Source: Actinomadura atramentaria DSM 43919 (GTDB taxonomy: Bacteria; Actinomycetota; Actinomycetes; Streptosporangiales; Streptosporangiaceae). Taken from it: 64,000 nucleotides of DNA. This document shows, in pieces, positions 47,124 to 55,451 of the stretch; the first letter of the stretch is position 1; each line of letters opens with the position of its first letter. A model generated the notes under the pieces. It searched no databases. It worked only from the letters and a program-made list of their open reading frames with translations, and was not told the DNA's origin. The stretch spans positions 222,043 to 286,042 of the forward strand of contig NZ_KB907213.1 of assembly GCF_000381885.1 (NCBI RefSeq), written 5' to 3'. The position numbers were made by a program, and so were the translations under genes.

Positions 47124-47368
47124 TCCCCCACGAGTTCTACTGGCTCACCGCCTTCACGGGCCTCGCCGCCCTGACCCTCACACCCGTGATCATCGCCTCG
47201 GCCCGCCGCGTCGACGGCCTCCACATCGTCATCGGCCTGAGCGCATTGGGCCTGGTCAGCCTCCTACTACTCCCGATGGCCTGGTGGACGGCCCTCCGCC
47301 TCCCCAGACGGAGAGCCGCTGTCTCAGGACGCCGGCACGGACTTCCCGGTTCGGTAGTCGACCAGTGA
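47120..47368 (+). CDS. Small membrane protein
   Basis: 82 aa from TTG 47120 overlapping the previous stop. It has two hydrophobic helices: FYWLTAFTGLAALTLTPVIIA (residues 6-26) and HIVIGLSALGLVSLLLLPMAWWTAL (34-58), with a basic tail. No family recognised; small two-helix proteins are common in actinobacterial conjugation loci. Confidence 0.5.
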   Translation: MIPHEFYWLTAFTGLAALTLTPVIIASARRVDGLHIVIGLSALGLVSLLLLPMAWWTALRLPRRRAAVSGRRHGLPGSVVDQ

Positions 47369-47712
47369 CCAGGTGAACTCCGGCGACCCTTGCGGGTCGC
47401 CCGCCATGTTCCCGTACCACCATGCGAGTTTGCCCCGGACGTCCTCAGGGATGACGGCCCAGTTCTTCACTGCGACTCGGGCTTCTCCGCCACTCACCCG
47501 CACACCCTTATAGGCGACAGACCCCCAGTACACGAGCGGTGTTTCGGCGCGGACCTTCGACGCCGGCAGACCGTACTTCTTCTCGGATGGATGCCAGAGT
47601 TCGGGCCGGATACTCGCGTCGAACTCCTTCTCCTGGGCGGTACGGGGCTTGTAGTCGAAGTGCGGAGGCGCGACCGGATCTTATCGAGAGGCGTCGGGAA
47701 GTAATCGCCCAA
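47324..47712 (-). pseudogene. Frameshifted gene remnant of unknown function
   Basis: The minus frame closing at 47324 gives PHFDYKPRTAQEKEFDASIRPELWHPSEKKYGLPASKVRAETPLVYWGSVAYKGVRVSGGEARVAVKNWAVIPEDVRGKLAWWYGNMAGDPQG-type ordered sequence, but a TAA lies just upstream and there is no start for its first ~40 residues. The expected N-terminus (MGDYFPTPLDKI) is in a neighbouring frame starting at 47712, so a frameshift near 47675 broke it. The residual GTG at 47533 would give only the last 69 aa. Part of mobile-element cargo. Confidence 0.6.
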
Positions 47713-48067
47713 GTGTGAGGAATAGGCTGTCCTGGATGGCGGGTGGCAACGACTAGTCAGTTATGCGCCGACCAGGGCTGGGTTCGAGCGTTTTCGCCTT
47801 TCGGTGCAAGATGGGTCGTAGGATCGGTGAATAAAAGAAGCCGTTCGATCGGCAACACGCCAAGTCCGCGCGTTGGCTGGCCAAGCCCGGCGTTCGTTCT
47901 AATCCGGTGCTTCTAAAGTACCCTTGCTGTTTGCGCAACCGTCTGACTGGCATCGTTCAAGCGGCGCCTGCTTCGCAATATTAGGCTGAACGTAATTACA
48001 ATATTTCAGCACCGTCGGTGGGATGATAGCGTGGGTCTAGAAGTAAGCTGTGGTTGGAGTGCGTCTG
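47713..48067. other. Low-GC spacer before the SUKH gene
   Basis: About 355 bases, A/T-richer than the surroundings, with no supported gene. Contains only short frames with no domains. It probably includes the promoter of the SUKH gene; nothing specific is recognised. Confidence 0.4.
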
Positions 48068-49234
48068 ATGGACACTGTTCGACAACTGATCGATTTGGCG
48101 AAAGCGCCAAGTGGGGAAATGCATCATTTCGATTGGCATCGGGTCGAAGAATCGATCGGCCTGGCACTGCCGGAAGACTATAAGTCAATCGTGGACGGCA
48201 CTGTTGACGGATTCTTTCAAGGCGTCGTCAGGGTAGGTCGACCTGGTGGGGATGGGTACGTCGAGACCGATTTTCTGGGGTATTATGCCCACTTGTTGGA
48301 CGACCTTCGCGTGTCACGCGGGGAGGGAAACGCCGTTCCATACCCAATATTCCCTGAGGTCGGTGGGCTGCTGCCCTGGGGGATCGGCCCTGGAATGACA
48401 CCGATCTTCTGGCGCACCGACGACGTCGATCCGAACAATTGGACGGTCGTCGTGGCAGATTCAACGTTCGAAAACTGGTGTGCATTCGCCGGTGGTGTGG
48501 CCGAATTCTTGACGGTTTTGGTGAATGGTCGCACAACCGGTACGTCGCTCGATGCCTTCGTCGATTTCCGCGCGCCGGCTTTTGTGCCCATGGCTGATGC
48601 TCTGGCGGCCGAGCACGAACTCTACGCTAACGAATCCGTCCGGCAGGGCGATGATCGGGTTCGCGATCCGTTCTGGCGCATGATGCGCGTGAAGATCAAG
48701 CCGTTGGTCGACGATTTCATTAATTTGAAACTGCTCCTTGGTGAGCACTCTGTTGTCGTTCCGCCTATCGAATGGGACAGCATCGAATCGGCGCTTGGAG
48801 CCCAACTGCCGGGCGACTACAAAAAATTCGCGGAGTTTTACGGTCCCGGTGATCTGTGTGGGCTCCGAATCGCAACGCCGCAAGGCGCGGGTGACTACAG
48901 TCTCGCCGACCTCGTCGTGCGAAAATATCGGGAAGCGGTAGCTCGCGAGCGTAGCGACCTGAGGATGCCGATTTTTCCGGAGCCCGAGGGTGCCATACCC
49001 TGGGGCGAATCAGTTGCTGGCCATACTATCTTCTGGGTGCCGGTTGGGGGTGGGCCCGAAAGTTGGATAGTGGGATCTTCGACATCCTACGGGAATGCCG
49101 GAGTTGTGACCACTTATCAGGGTTGCTCATTCAGTACCTTCGTCCTGAAGCAGATCGATGGGGGCTTGTTGAGTCCAATCGATATTTCAGGGCAGGATAG
49201 CCGTTTTCATTCGCGCCTAACTGGTATGTGCTGA
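48068..49234 (+). CDS. Tandem SUKH (SMI1/KNR4) family immunity-like protein
   Basis: 388 aa with two SUKH domains. Each has the family's opening strand-helix pattern: WHRVEESIGLALPEDYKSIVDG (residues ~28) and WDSIESALGAQLPGDYKKFAEFYG (~240), and each ends in a W-rich strand (ILPWGIGPGMTPIFWRTDD-like and IPWGESVAGHTIFWVPVGG). SUKH proteins neutralise contact-dependent or polymorphic toxins. No toxin gene is next to it here. Low GC (about 55%) and AT-rich promoter suggest acquisition. Confidence 0.8.
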   Translation: MDTVRQLIDLAKAPSGEMHHFDWHRVEESIGLALPEDYKSIVDGTVDGFFQGVVRVGRPGGDGYVETDFLGYYAHLLDDLRVSRGEGNAVPYPIFPEVGGLLPWGIGPGMTPIFWRTDDVDPNNWTVVVADSTFENWCAFAGGVAEFLTVLVNGRTTGTSLDAFVDFRAPAFVPMADALAAEHELYANESVRQGDDRVRDPFWRMMRVKIKPLVDDFINLKLLLGEHSVVVPPIEWDSIESALGAQLPGDYKKFAEFYGPGDLCGLRIATPQGAGDYSLADLVVRKYREAVARERSDLRMPIFPEPEGAIPWGESVAGHTIFWVPVGGGPESWIVGSSTSYGNAGVVTTYQGCSFSTFVLKQIDGGLLSPIDISGQDSRFHSRLTGMC

Positions 49235-49708
49235 TATTCGATCGGAATTTGTGGCAGGTCAATGTTCGTCTATGGGGGCCGATCGCGTCGGCGTGGCGGC
49301 GGGCGGCACGGGCGTAGGAGCGGGCGCTGGAGGTCTCCCGGCCGTTCATCGGCAGTTCGGCGATGCCGCCGGCGTCCAGCATCCATTGGCCGCCTGGCCG
49401 CAGCCGCAGCAGCGTCCCCGCCGCCGGGGCGCATTGCGGGATGCACGGCGGGGTCTGCCCCCGGGCCGACCAGTCGGGATGGGATGATGGCGTTCCAAGT
49501 AGAAGCACATCATCGGCTCCCACCGAGAGTCTGGGGCCAGACCTCCGAGCCCTGGACGACCTGTAGGTCATCGCCGCCTTGGACGGCGCCATCGTGTGGG
49601 TTCAGCGGCCGTTGCGCGGCAGTGCCCACGACCTGTTCGCTGCGGCGGTCGCCACCCGTGCCATCGTGTCCTTATTGAGGTCGTTGGGACGGCATGTTCA
49701 GGCTTCAT
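49235..49708. mobile_element. IS/transposase debris
   Basis: Plus-strand reading around 49565-49690 gives LDGAIVWVQRPLRGSAHDL, which resembles the internal segment of IS5/IS112-type DDE transposases (Asp-Gly...SxHDL), in a frame with no start and closed early. The minus strand near 49240-49490 shows another coding-like fragment, PGGQWMLDAGGIAELPMNGRE, that I cannot assign. No intact IS ends or target-site duplications are seen. Confidence 0.4.
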
Positions 49709-51181
49709 CTAGGCAGTATGGGGTTTTCGAGGGTCGTGCGGCTCGGTGGTATACGAACGTTTTTTGTATGGTCGGCTCTGCGCAGAGGATGCAAAAGGAG
49801 GGCGTTCGTTGGGTTCCGGTATCCTGTTGGGTGCGGCCAATTTGGGCATGGCGGCGCGGGCGAGGTGGTTGGTGGTTTGTTGGGTTGCGGTGGCTCGGGT
49901 TTGGTTTTTGTGGTGGCGGTGGTGGGTGGTGATGGCTTCTAGAAGGGTGATGAGTGCAGTGATCAGGGTTTGGGTGTGGCGCTTTCCTGGGTGGGTTGCG
50001 GCGAGGGTTCTTGCGGCGGTGCGTAGGGCTTGGCCGGCGGGGGTCGGCGTGGGGATGCGGCGGTGGGGTGGGCGGGCGGCTCGGTCGTAGGTGTCGGCGG
50101 CTTTGTGGAGGTGGGGGTTGCCGGTGGTTGCTGCTGCTGTGCGGAGGATGTCGAGGGTTGCGTGGAAGGCGTCGTCCAGGTCTGGGGCGGGTTGGCGTAG
50201 GTAGGCGGTTGCGAATTCGGCGGCGCGTGCGGCTTCGGTGTAGATCGCTTGGCGTTCGTGGTCGGTGAGGGGTAGGACGAGGCGGGCGGGGAGTTTTGCT
50301 CGGCCGGTCGGTCTGTTGGGCTCGGCTTCTGTTCCTTGTGGTGCTGGCCAGCGTGTTCGCAGGCGGGGGAGGGACAGGTCGGGGGCTAGGGTGCTGCCGC
50401 TGAACCAGATCGGGTGCTCGGTCGTTGCGGGGTCGGTGTGGAGGGCTACGGCGTAGCCGGTGATTTTGGTGGGGTCGTGGGGGCTGTGGCGGAGGCGTAG
50501 GGCGACGTCGGCGGTTTGGAGGAGTTGTAGGAAGTGCTTCTCGTCTTGGGCTGATGCTGCGGCTGTTTGGACGTGTCGTCGGAGGGTGACTCGGGGCGGT
50601 TCGGGGTGGGTGGTGCGGCGGGCTTTTTCGGTTTCGGCTCGGGTTGGTCGGGTTGCGGCTGTGCCGTCGGCGGGTGGGGTTCGGTGGAGGTCGTGGCGGT
50701 CTTCTACGGCGCGGCATGCTTCGCGGACTCGGTAGCGGTCGCCCCAGATGTTCGGGCGTTGGCCGTCCTGGCGGGCGAGGGTGGCGACGATGTGGATGTG
50801 GTCGTCGGCGTGGCGGATCGCGAACCAGCGGACGCCTTCGGGGTCGTCGCGGGGGGCTAGGCCGGTGCGGTGCATGATCTCGGCGGCGATCTCGGCCCAC
50901 TGGGCGTCGGTGAGGATCGGGTCGTCGGGGTGGGCGCGGACGGGGACGTGCCAAATGGGGCGGTCATGGTTGCGGTCGCCGAGGACGGCCAGCGTCTGCC
51001 GCATCAGGCCGTCGAGGCGGCGGTAGTCGCGGCGGCCGTCGCGGACGGGCAGCTCCAGGCGTGCCGGGTCGTCGAAGCCCGCGACGATGTGCGGGTCGCG
51101 GTGCTCGTTGAACCGTCCGGGTCCGTACAGGTAGCGGATGAGTCCTTGGACGCGCGTGCCGCGGATGACCTTCGCGATCAC
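49709..51181 (-). CDS. MobP-type relaxase/mobilisation nuclease
   Basis: 490 aa from GTG 51181. N-terminal relaxase domain: VIRGTRVQGLIRYLYGPGR with the putative catalytic Tyr, DRPIWHVPVRAHPDD, and the three-His motif RHADDHIHIVATL. The rest is a long helical, Arg/Thr/Pro-rich C-terminal region (~250-490) possibly contacting the coupling protein. It nicks oriT and covalently leads the strand in mobilisation. GTGA overlap couples it to MobC. Contains unusual runs of Arg/Thr toward its 3' end, where GC changes. Confidence 0.82.
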   Translation of the reverse strand: MIAKVIRGTRVQGLIRYLYGPGRFNEHRDPHIVAGFDDPARLELPVRDGRRDYRRLDGLMRQTLAVLGDRNHDRPIWHVPVRAHPDDPILTDAQWAEIAAEIMHRTGLAPRDDPEGVRWFAIRHADDHIHIVATLARQDGQRPNIWGDRYRVREACRAVEDRHDLHRTPPADGTAATRPTRAETEKARRTTHPEPPRVTLRRHVQTAAASAQDEKHFLQLLQTADVALRLRHSPHDPTKITGYAVALHTDPATTEHPIWFSGSTLAPDLSLPRLRTRWPAPQGTEAEPNRPTGRAKLPARLVLPLTDHERQAIYTEAARAAEFATAYLRQPAPDLDDAFHATLDILRTAAATTGNPHLHKAADTYDRAARPPHRRIPTPTPAGQALRTAARTLAATHPGKRHTQTLITALITLLEAITTHHRHHKNQTRATATQQTTNHLARAAMPKLAAPNRIPEPNERPPFASSAQSRPYKKRSYTTEPHDPRKPHTA

Positions 51182-51594
51182 GGCCGGTCCGCGAGCGTCC
51201 GGCGGATCTGCTCGGCGGTCTCGTCGAGGTTGTCCACGGCGCGCGCGGCGACGCGTCCGTACTGCTCCAGCGCGTAGGTCGGGCGGCCGAGCGCGTGCAG
51301 CGCCGCGACGGCCTGGTTCAGGTTGACGCCGATCCGGCGGGTCTGGCCGGACGCGCGGACGACCTCGGCGAGCAGTTCCCGCAGCGGCGACCATGCGGGC
51401 GGGTCCGCGCCGGTCGCGACCGCGAGCACCGTCGCCGCCGCGTACGCGCCGACTGCCATGTCGGTGCGCGCGGCGGCCGCGGCCACCGCGGCGTACTCCG
51501 TCTCCGACCAGGTCAGCCGGACACTGCGCACGCGCGGTTCGCGGCTCTTCCGCCGCCGGTTCCCCTGTTTCGACGATCGGCTTCCGCCCATCAT
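51178..51594 (-). CDS. MobC-like relaxosome protein
   Basis: 138 aa from ATG 51594. VRSVRLTWSETEYAAVAAAAARTDMAVGAYAA is a ribbon-helix-helix-like start typical of MobC; ASGQTRRIGVNLNQAVAALHALGRP is the conserved MobC core. It binds oriT and helps the relaxase melt it. The oriT would be expected near 51595-51608 or upstream of the next gene. Overlaps the relaxase start. Confidence 0.8.
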   Translation of the reverse strand: MMGGSRSSKQGNRRRKSREPRVRSVRLTWSETEYAAVAAAAARTDMAVGAYAAATVLAVATGADPPAWSPLRELLAEVVRASGQTRRIGVNLNQAVAALHALGRPTYALEQYGRVAARAVDNLDETAEQIRRTLADRP

Positions 51595-51608
51595 CACCCC
51601 CTTCTCCG

Positions 51609-52061
51609 TCAACGGGAGAGGGGATTTCCGGGACCGCGCTCGGTCCCGGAATGAATAAGTGAAACTTCTGTATCTCTTGCTCCGCGTGAGCGAGCGCCGT
51701 CGTCGGGGAAGCCGCAACGCGCGTGCAGCGCGTTCATCGAACGCTGCGCCTGCCGCGAACCTCGGTGCATCTCCTGGGCGGAGGTCCGTGCCAGAAGGAG
51801 GGAACGGCGGGTCGCGGCGACGGCCGGACCAGCGGGCTCGTCACGGTCGTGGCCGAGCCGCCCGGCGGCGAGCTGCGCGCCGAGGAGACACGAGAGCCGG
51901 TCGAACAGCAGGTCCAGGCCGCGAGCGGTCTCGGCGAGGTTCCCCAGAATGCCGTACACCGTTGCCGGATACCGCGGCGTCATACCGAGCAACGAGCGGA
52001 CGGCGAGGGCGAGATCAGCGGCGGCTGCTTCGGCCGCCAGTTCATCATCGGATTCGTTCAT
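51609..52061 (-). CDS. Accessory protein of the mobilisation operon
   Basis: 150 aa. Helical: MNESDDELAAEAAAADLALAVRSLLGM, then YGILGNLAETARGLDLLFDRLSCLLGAQLAAG. Likely the first gene of the MobC-relaxase operon (14-base gap). No family recognised; position and shape resemble small helper genes that precede mobC on actinobacterial plasmids. Confidence 0.6.
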   Translation of the reverse strand: MNESDDELAAEAAAADLALAVRSLLGMTPRYPATVYGILGNLAETARGLDLLFDRLSCLLGAQLAAGRLGHDRDEPAGPAVAATRRSLLLARTSAQEMHRGSRQAQRSMNALHARCGFPDDGARSRGARDTEVSLIHSGTERGPGNPLSR

Positions 52062-52175
52062 CGCGCGAAGGCTCCAACCAGCGTGAGCGGTCAGCGGAAG
52101 AGCTTCCTTCGCGTTCGGGTCCGACGCTCCGAGTTTGCTCGTCCTTTAATGCGAGAGCAACGACGACACGCCCGA

Positions 52176-53522
52176 TTACCCGGAGACGGCCCGCACGAGG
52201 AAATCGTCGGCCCGCTGGACGACGGATTCCGACCGCGCCCGCGCCCATCCCGTCCGGAGTTCGCGGAAGTGCCGAACCGCACGGTGCGAACTCACCAACG
52301 CGATGTCGTCTCGAATCCCGAGGACGGTCCGCGCGGACTTCTCGGGATGGCCGTCGCGAAGCTGCGCCGTCGCCAGCCGCGCGGTGATGAGGACTTTGGA
52401 CCGCCGCTCGTTCGGCGGTCGGCTGACGATGGAGAGCCGGAAGTGCTCCTCGGCCGCGCGCGGGTCCGCGAGCCGCATGAGGATGCTCCCGGTCTGGTGC
52501 TCCAGGGCCTCGCGCCCGTAGCCGCCGGTCCATTCCGAGGCGGGCGTGGAATCCGCGCGTTCGACGAGCGCCTCGGCCTGGCGGAGCCGCCCGAGCGCCT
52601 GGCGGCCTTCCCCGTTGGCGGCGTGCGCTTCGGCGAGCATGCCCTGCATCCAGGCGCGGATGCGGGTGTCGGCGCGGTCGTTGAGCGTCGCGGCGGCCGA
52701 CTCGGCCAGCTCGACGGCCTGCGCGGGATGGTCCAGTTCCGACGCCTGGAGCGCGAGCGCTCGCAGCGCCGTCGCCTGCGCGACGACGTCGTCGGCCTCG
52801 CGCCCGAGCCGCGCCGACTGGACGTAGTAGCGCTGCGCCTGCCCCGCGTGCCCGGCGTCGGCGTTCATGAACCCGGCGAGGTAGGCCAGCCGGGCGGCGG
52901 CGGCGAACAGCGCGGGCCGCGCCCGCCCGGAGCTTCCGTGCAGCATCGGCACGACGTCGTTGACGAGGTAGGCGGCGACGGCCGTCCGCGCGTGCCCGCC
53001 GCCGAACAGGTCGTCGGCCGCGGCGAAGCGGCTCGTCATCTCCTCGACCCGGGCGACGTCCGACGCGCCCGTGCGGCGCGGCGTCCCCGACCGCGCCGGC
53101 GCTGGCCACGGCGGCGCGGGCAGGCCGAGCGCGGTCAACGAGTACAGGCTGCCCCTCAGCAGCGAGCGCCGGTCGAGCATGTCGTCCTTCCCCAGCCGGG
53201 TCAGCCACGCGACGGGGTCGCCGTCCCACGGGTCGTCCGGCCTGGCCGGTTCGGCGTGCGACCATCCCAGGTCGCCGGCGGTCAGGTCGGGGCGGTCCAG
53301 CAGCCGGGCGAACGCCTCGACGACGACGGCGATCGACTCCGGACGCGGGGTCGTCCCTGTCAGCCAGTGTGCGACGGTGCTGCGCCCGTAGTACAGGGGC
53401 ACGCCGTTTTCGTGTCCGACGAGATTGATCACCTCGGCGATCCGGGCATAGGGAAGCGCCGCCGCGGTCATGGCCGCCTTCAACGCCGTGTTGGTGATCG
53501 GGAGACGTCGCTGTCCCGCCAT
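52176..53522 (-). CDS. XRE-type regulator with TPR-like C-terminal region
   Basis: 448 aa from ATG 53522 (MAGQRRLP). HTH about residues 10-70 (AMTAAALPYARIAEVINLV then YYGRSTVAHWLTGTTPRPESI). The following ~350 residues have repeated 34-residue helical pairs (PALFAAAARLAYLAGFMNADAG, QRYYVQSARLGREADDVVAQATALRALALQASEL, ARIRAWMQGMLAEAHAANGEGRQALGRLRQAEAL-type), a TPR-like signal domain as in other Streptomyces/Actinomadura XRE-TPR proteins. It is divergent from the folE operon and may control it through the repeats at 53578-53622. Confidence 0.8.
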   Translation of the reverse strand: MAGQRRLPITNTALKAAMTAAALPYARIAEVINLVGHENGVPLYYGRSTVAHWLTGTTPRPESIAVVVEAFARLLDRPDLTAGDLGWSHAEPARPDDPWDGDPVAWLTRLGKDDMLDRRSLLRGSLYSLTALGLPAPPWPAPARSGTPRRTGASDVARVEEMTSRFAAADDLFGGGHARTAVAAYLVNDVVPMLHGSSGRARPALFAAAARLAYLAGFMNADAGHAGQAQRYYVQSARLGREADDVVAQATALRALALQASELDHPAQAVELAESAAATLNDRADTRIRAWMQGMLAEAHAANGEGRQALGRLRQAEALVERADSTPASEWTGGYGREALEHQTGSILMRLADPRAAEEHFRLSIVSRPPNERRSKVLITARLATAQLRDGHPEKSARTVLGIRDDIALVSSHRAVRHFRELRTGWARARSESVVQRADDFLVRAVSG

Positions 53523-53577
53523 CGAGTGCCCCTTCCGAGACGGATCGCCGATGCGCGGACCCCAGCCTGAAGCCGGT

Positions 53578-53622
53578 TTCAACAGTGTTCAACGGATTCG
53601 GTCATGTTCAACAGGCTTCAAC
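53578..53622. promoter_or_regulatory. Direct repeats in the XRE-folE divergent promoter
   Basis: TTCAACAGTGTTCAAC (53578-53593) and TTCAACAGGCTTCAAC (53607-53622) differ at two positions and lie 29 bases apart in the same orientation, in the spacer between the XRE regulator and the folE operon. Each is also internally a TTCAAC direct pair. Candidate regulator-binding sites. Confidence 0.6.
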
Positions 53623-53734
53623 TCGCGACGGTCTGGTCGCGGAACGTCGGCGGCCCTTCACTGGGACCGGCGCGTCCGGCACGGACGCGCGGCCATCCCC
53701 GGTGGCCCGTGGGATCTCAATCAGAGGAGATCGA

Positions 53735-54361
53735 GTGCGCACTGCACACCCCCGAACCGGACCCGGACCCGTCGGCGGCCCCGACGCCCTGGTGAAGGAG
53801 GACCGTCCGCTGGACCGCGCGGCGGCGCGGCAGGCCGTCGCCGCGCTGATCGCCGCGCTCGGCGTGCCCGCTGGCGGCGAGGTGGCGCGGCGGACGCCCG
53901 AGCGCGTCGTCGCCGGGCTCGCCGAGCTGCTCGACCGGCCGGGCTTCGAGTTCACGACGTTCCCGAACACGGCCGAGCAGCACGACCTGGTGCTCGTGCG
54001 CGCGATCCCGTTCACGTCGGTCTGCGCCCATCACCTGCTGCCCTTCTCGGGCGTCGCGCACGTCGGCGTGCTGCCGGGCCACCGGCTCGTCGGCCTGTCG
54101 AAACTCGCCCGCGCCGTCGCGTGGTGCGCGGCCGGACTGCAGGTGCAGGAGGAACTCGGGCAGCAGGTCGCCCGGTTCGTCGAGGAGCGGATGGGGGCGC
54201 GCGGCGTCGGCGTCGTCCTGGTGGCCGAGCACGCCTGCATGAACCGGCGCGGCGTGCGCGCGCTCGGCGCGGAGACCGTCACGGTCGCGGCGCGCGGCGC
54301 GCTGGCGGACGACCCGGCCGCGCGGGACGAGTTCCTCCGGCTGACGGGCGTCGCGGCGTGA
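53735..54361 (+). CDS. folE: GTP cyclohydrolase I (preQ0 pathway type)
   Basis: 208 aa from GTG 53735, AGAGGAG ribosome site just upstream. Family motifs: FPNTAEQHDLVLVRAIPFTSVCAHHLLPFSGVAHVGVLP includes the zinc ligands Cys97 and His100; the third ligand is in EHACMNRRGV, and LVGLSKLAR binds the substrate phosphate. It converts GTP to 7,8-dihydroneopterin triphosphate. Its place right before queC, queD and queE means it serves 7-deazaguanine synthesis rather than folate. First gene of the operon; coupled to queC by GTGA. Confidence 0.93.
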   Translation: MRTAHPRTGPGPVGGPDALVKEDRPLDRAAARQAVAALIAALGVPAGGEVARRTPERVVAGLAELLDRPGFEFTTFPNTAEQHDLVLVRAIPFTSVCAHHLLPFSGVAHVGVLPGHRLVGLSKLARAVAWCAAGLQVQEELGQQVARFVEERMGARGVGVVLVAEHACMNRRGVRALGAETVTVAARGALADDPAARDEFLRLTGVAA

Positions 54362-55059
54362 ACGCCCCCGATCGTCCGATCGGACACGCGGTGGCCGTCG
54401 TGTCGGGCGGCCTGGACAGCACCGTGCTCGCCCACTGGCTGGCCGCGCATGCCGCGCGCCTCACGCTGCTGTCGGCGGACTACGGCCAGCGCCACCGCAA
54501 GGAGCTGGAGTTCGCGCGCGGCGTCGCGGAGGATCTGGCGGTCCCGCACTGCGTCGTCGATCTGACGTCGGTGGGCCGCCTGCTGACCGGATCGGCGCTG
54601 ACGGACCCGTCGGTCGCCGTCCCGGACGGGCGCTACGACGAGCCGTCGATGTCGGTGACGGTCGTCCCGCACCGGAACGCGCTGCTGCTCGACGCCGCCG
54701 TCTGCCTGGCCACCGCGCTCGGGGCCGACACCGTCGCCTACGGCGCGCACGGCGGCGACCACGCCGTCTACCCCGACTGCCGGCCCGCCTTCGTGGACGC
54801 CTACGAGCGGACGGCCCGGCTCGCCGGGGAGGGGTTCCTGCCGCCGGACTTCGCGGTGACCGCGCCGTTCCTGGCGCTGGCGAAGGCCGAGATCGTCGGC
54901 CTCGGCGACGGGCTCGGCGTTCCGTTCGAGCGGACGTGGTCGTGCTACCGGGGCGGCGGCCTGCACTGCGGGACGTGCGGGACGTGCGTCGAGCGCCGGG
55001 AGGCGTTCGCCGCCGCCGACGTCGCGGACCCGACCCGCTACGCGACGGGGGAGGCGTAG
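54358..55059 (+). CDS. queC: 7-cyano-7-deazaguanine synthase QueC
   Basis: 233 aa. ATP pyrophosphatase loop VVSGGLDSTV (residues ~14-23), SADYGQRHRKELEFAR, the substrate-binding PHRNALLLDAAVCLATALGADTVAYGAHGGDHAVYPDCRPAF-type middle, and zinc Cys cluster CYRGGGLHCGTCGTCVER near the end. It makes preQ0 from 7-carboxy-7-deazaguanine with ATP and ammonia. GTG 54358 overlaps folE's stop. Confidence 0.95.
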   Translation: MNAPDRPIGHAVAVVSGGLDSTVLAHWLAAHAARLTLLSADYGQRHRKELEFARGVAEDLAVPHCVVDLTSVGRLLTGSALTDPSVAVPDGRYDEPSMSVTVVPHRNALLLDAAVCLATALGADTVAYGAHGGDHAVYPDCRPAFVDAYERTARLAGEGFLPPDFAVTAPFLALAKAEIVGLGDGLGVPFERTWSCYRGGGLHCGTCGTCVERREAFAAADVADPTRYATGEA

Positions 55060-55449
55060 ATGTTCCGCATCGCCAAGACGTTCGCGTTCGAGGCCGCGCA
55101 CCGGCTCGGCGGCCTTCCGCCCGGTCACAAGTGCGGTCGTCCGCACGGCCACTCGTACGCCGTCGAGGTCCGGCTGGCCGGGCACGGGCTCGCCAAGCCG
55201 GGGTTCGTCGTGGACTTCGCCGCCCTGGACGCGTTCCGCGACCACCTGCGGACGGCGTTCGACCACCGCGACCTGAACGAGGTCCTGGACGTCGAACCCA
55301 CGAGCGAGCACCTCGCCCGGCACCTCTTCCAGTGGTGCGCCGCCGAACTCGCGCTTCCGCCGGACGTCGCGGTGGAGGCCGTTCGGGTCGCCGAGACCGC
55401 GGCGACCTGGGCGGAGTACGGATCGCCTCGTCAGCCGGAGGGGAGCTGA
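55060..55449 (+). CDS. queD: 6-carboxy-5,6,7,8-tetrahydropterin synthase QueD
   Basis: 129 aa. Zinc ligands His14 (FEAAHRL), His29 and His31 (RPHGHSY), catalytic Cys25 (HKCGRPHG), and DHRDLN. It makes the carboxytetrahydropterin from dihydroneopterin triphosphate. Starts directly after queC's stop; two bases before queE. Confidence 0.94.
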   Translation: MFRIAKTFAFEAAHRLGGLPPGHKCGRPHGHSYAVEVRLAGHGLAKPGFVVDFAALDAFRDHLRTAFDHRDLNEVLDVEPTSEHLARHLFQWCAAELALPPDVAVEAVRVAETAATWAEYGSPRQPEGS

Positions 55450-55451
55450 CG

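Noticed and set aside
49746..51026. Plus-strand genes opposite the relaxase
   Set aside because: They are shadows of the high-GC minus-strand gene; the relaxase motifs are only in the minus frame.
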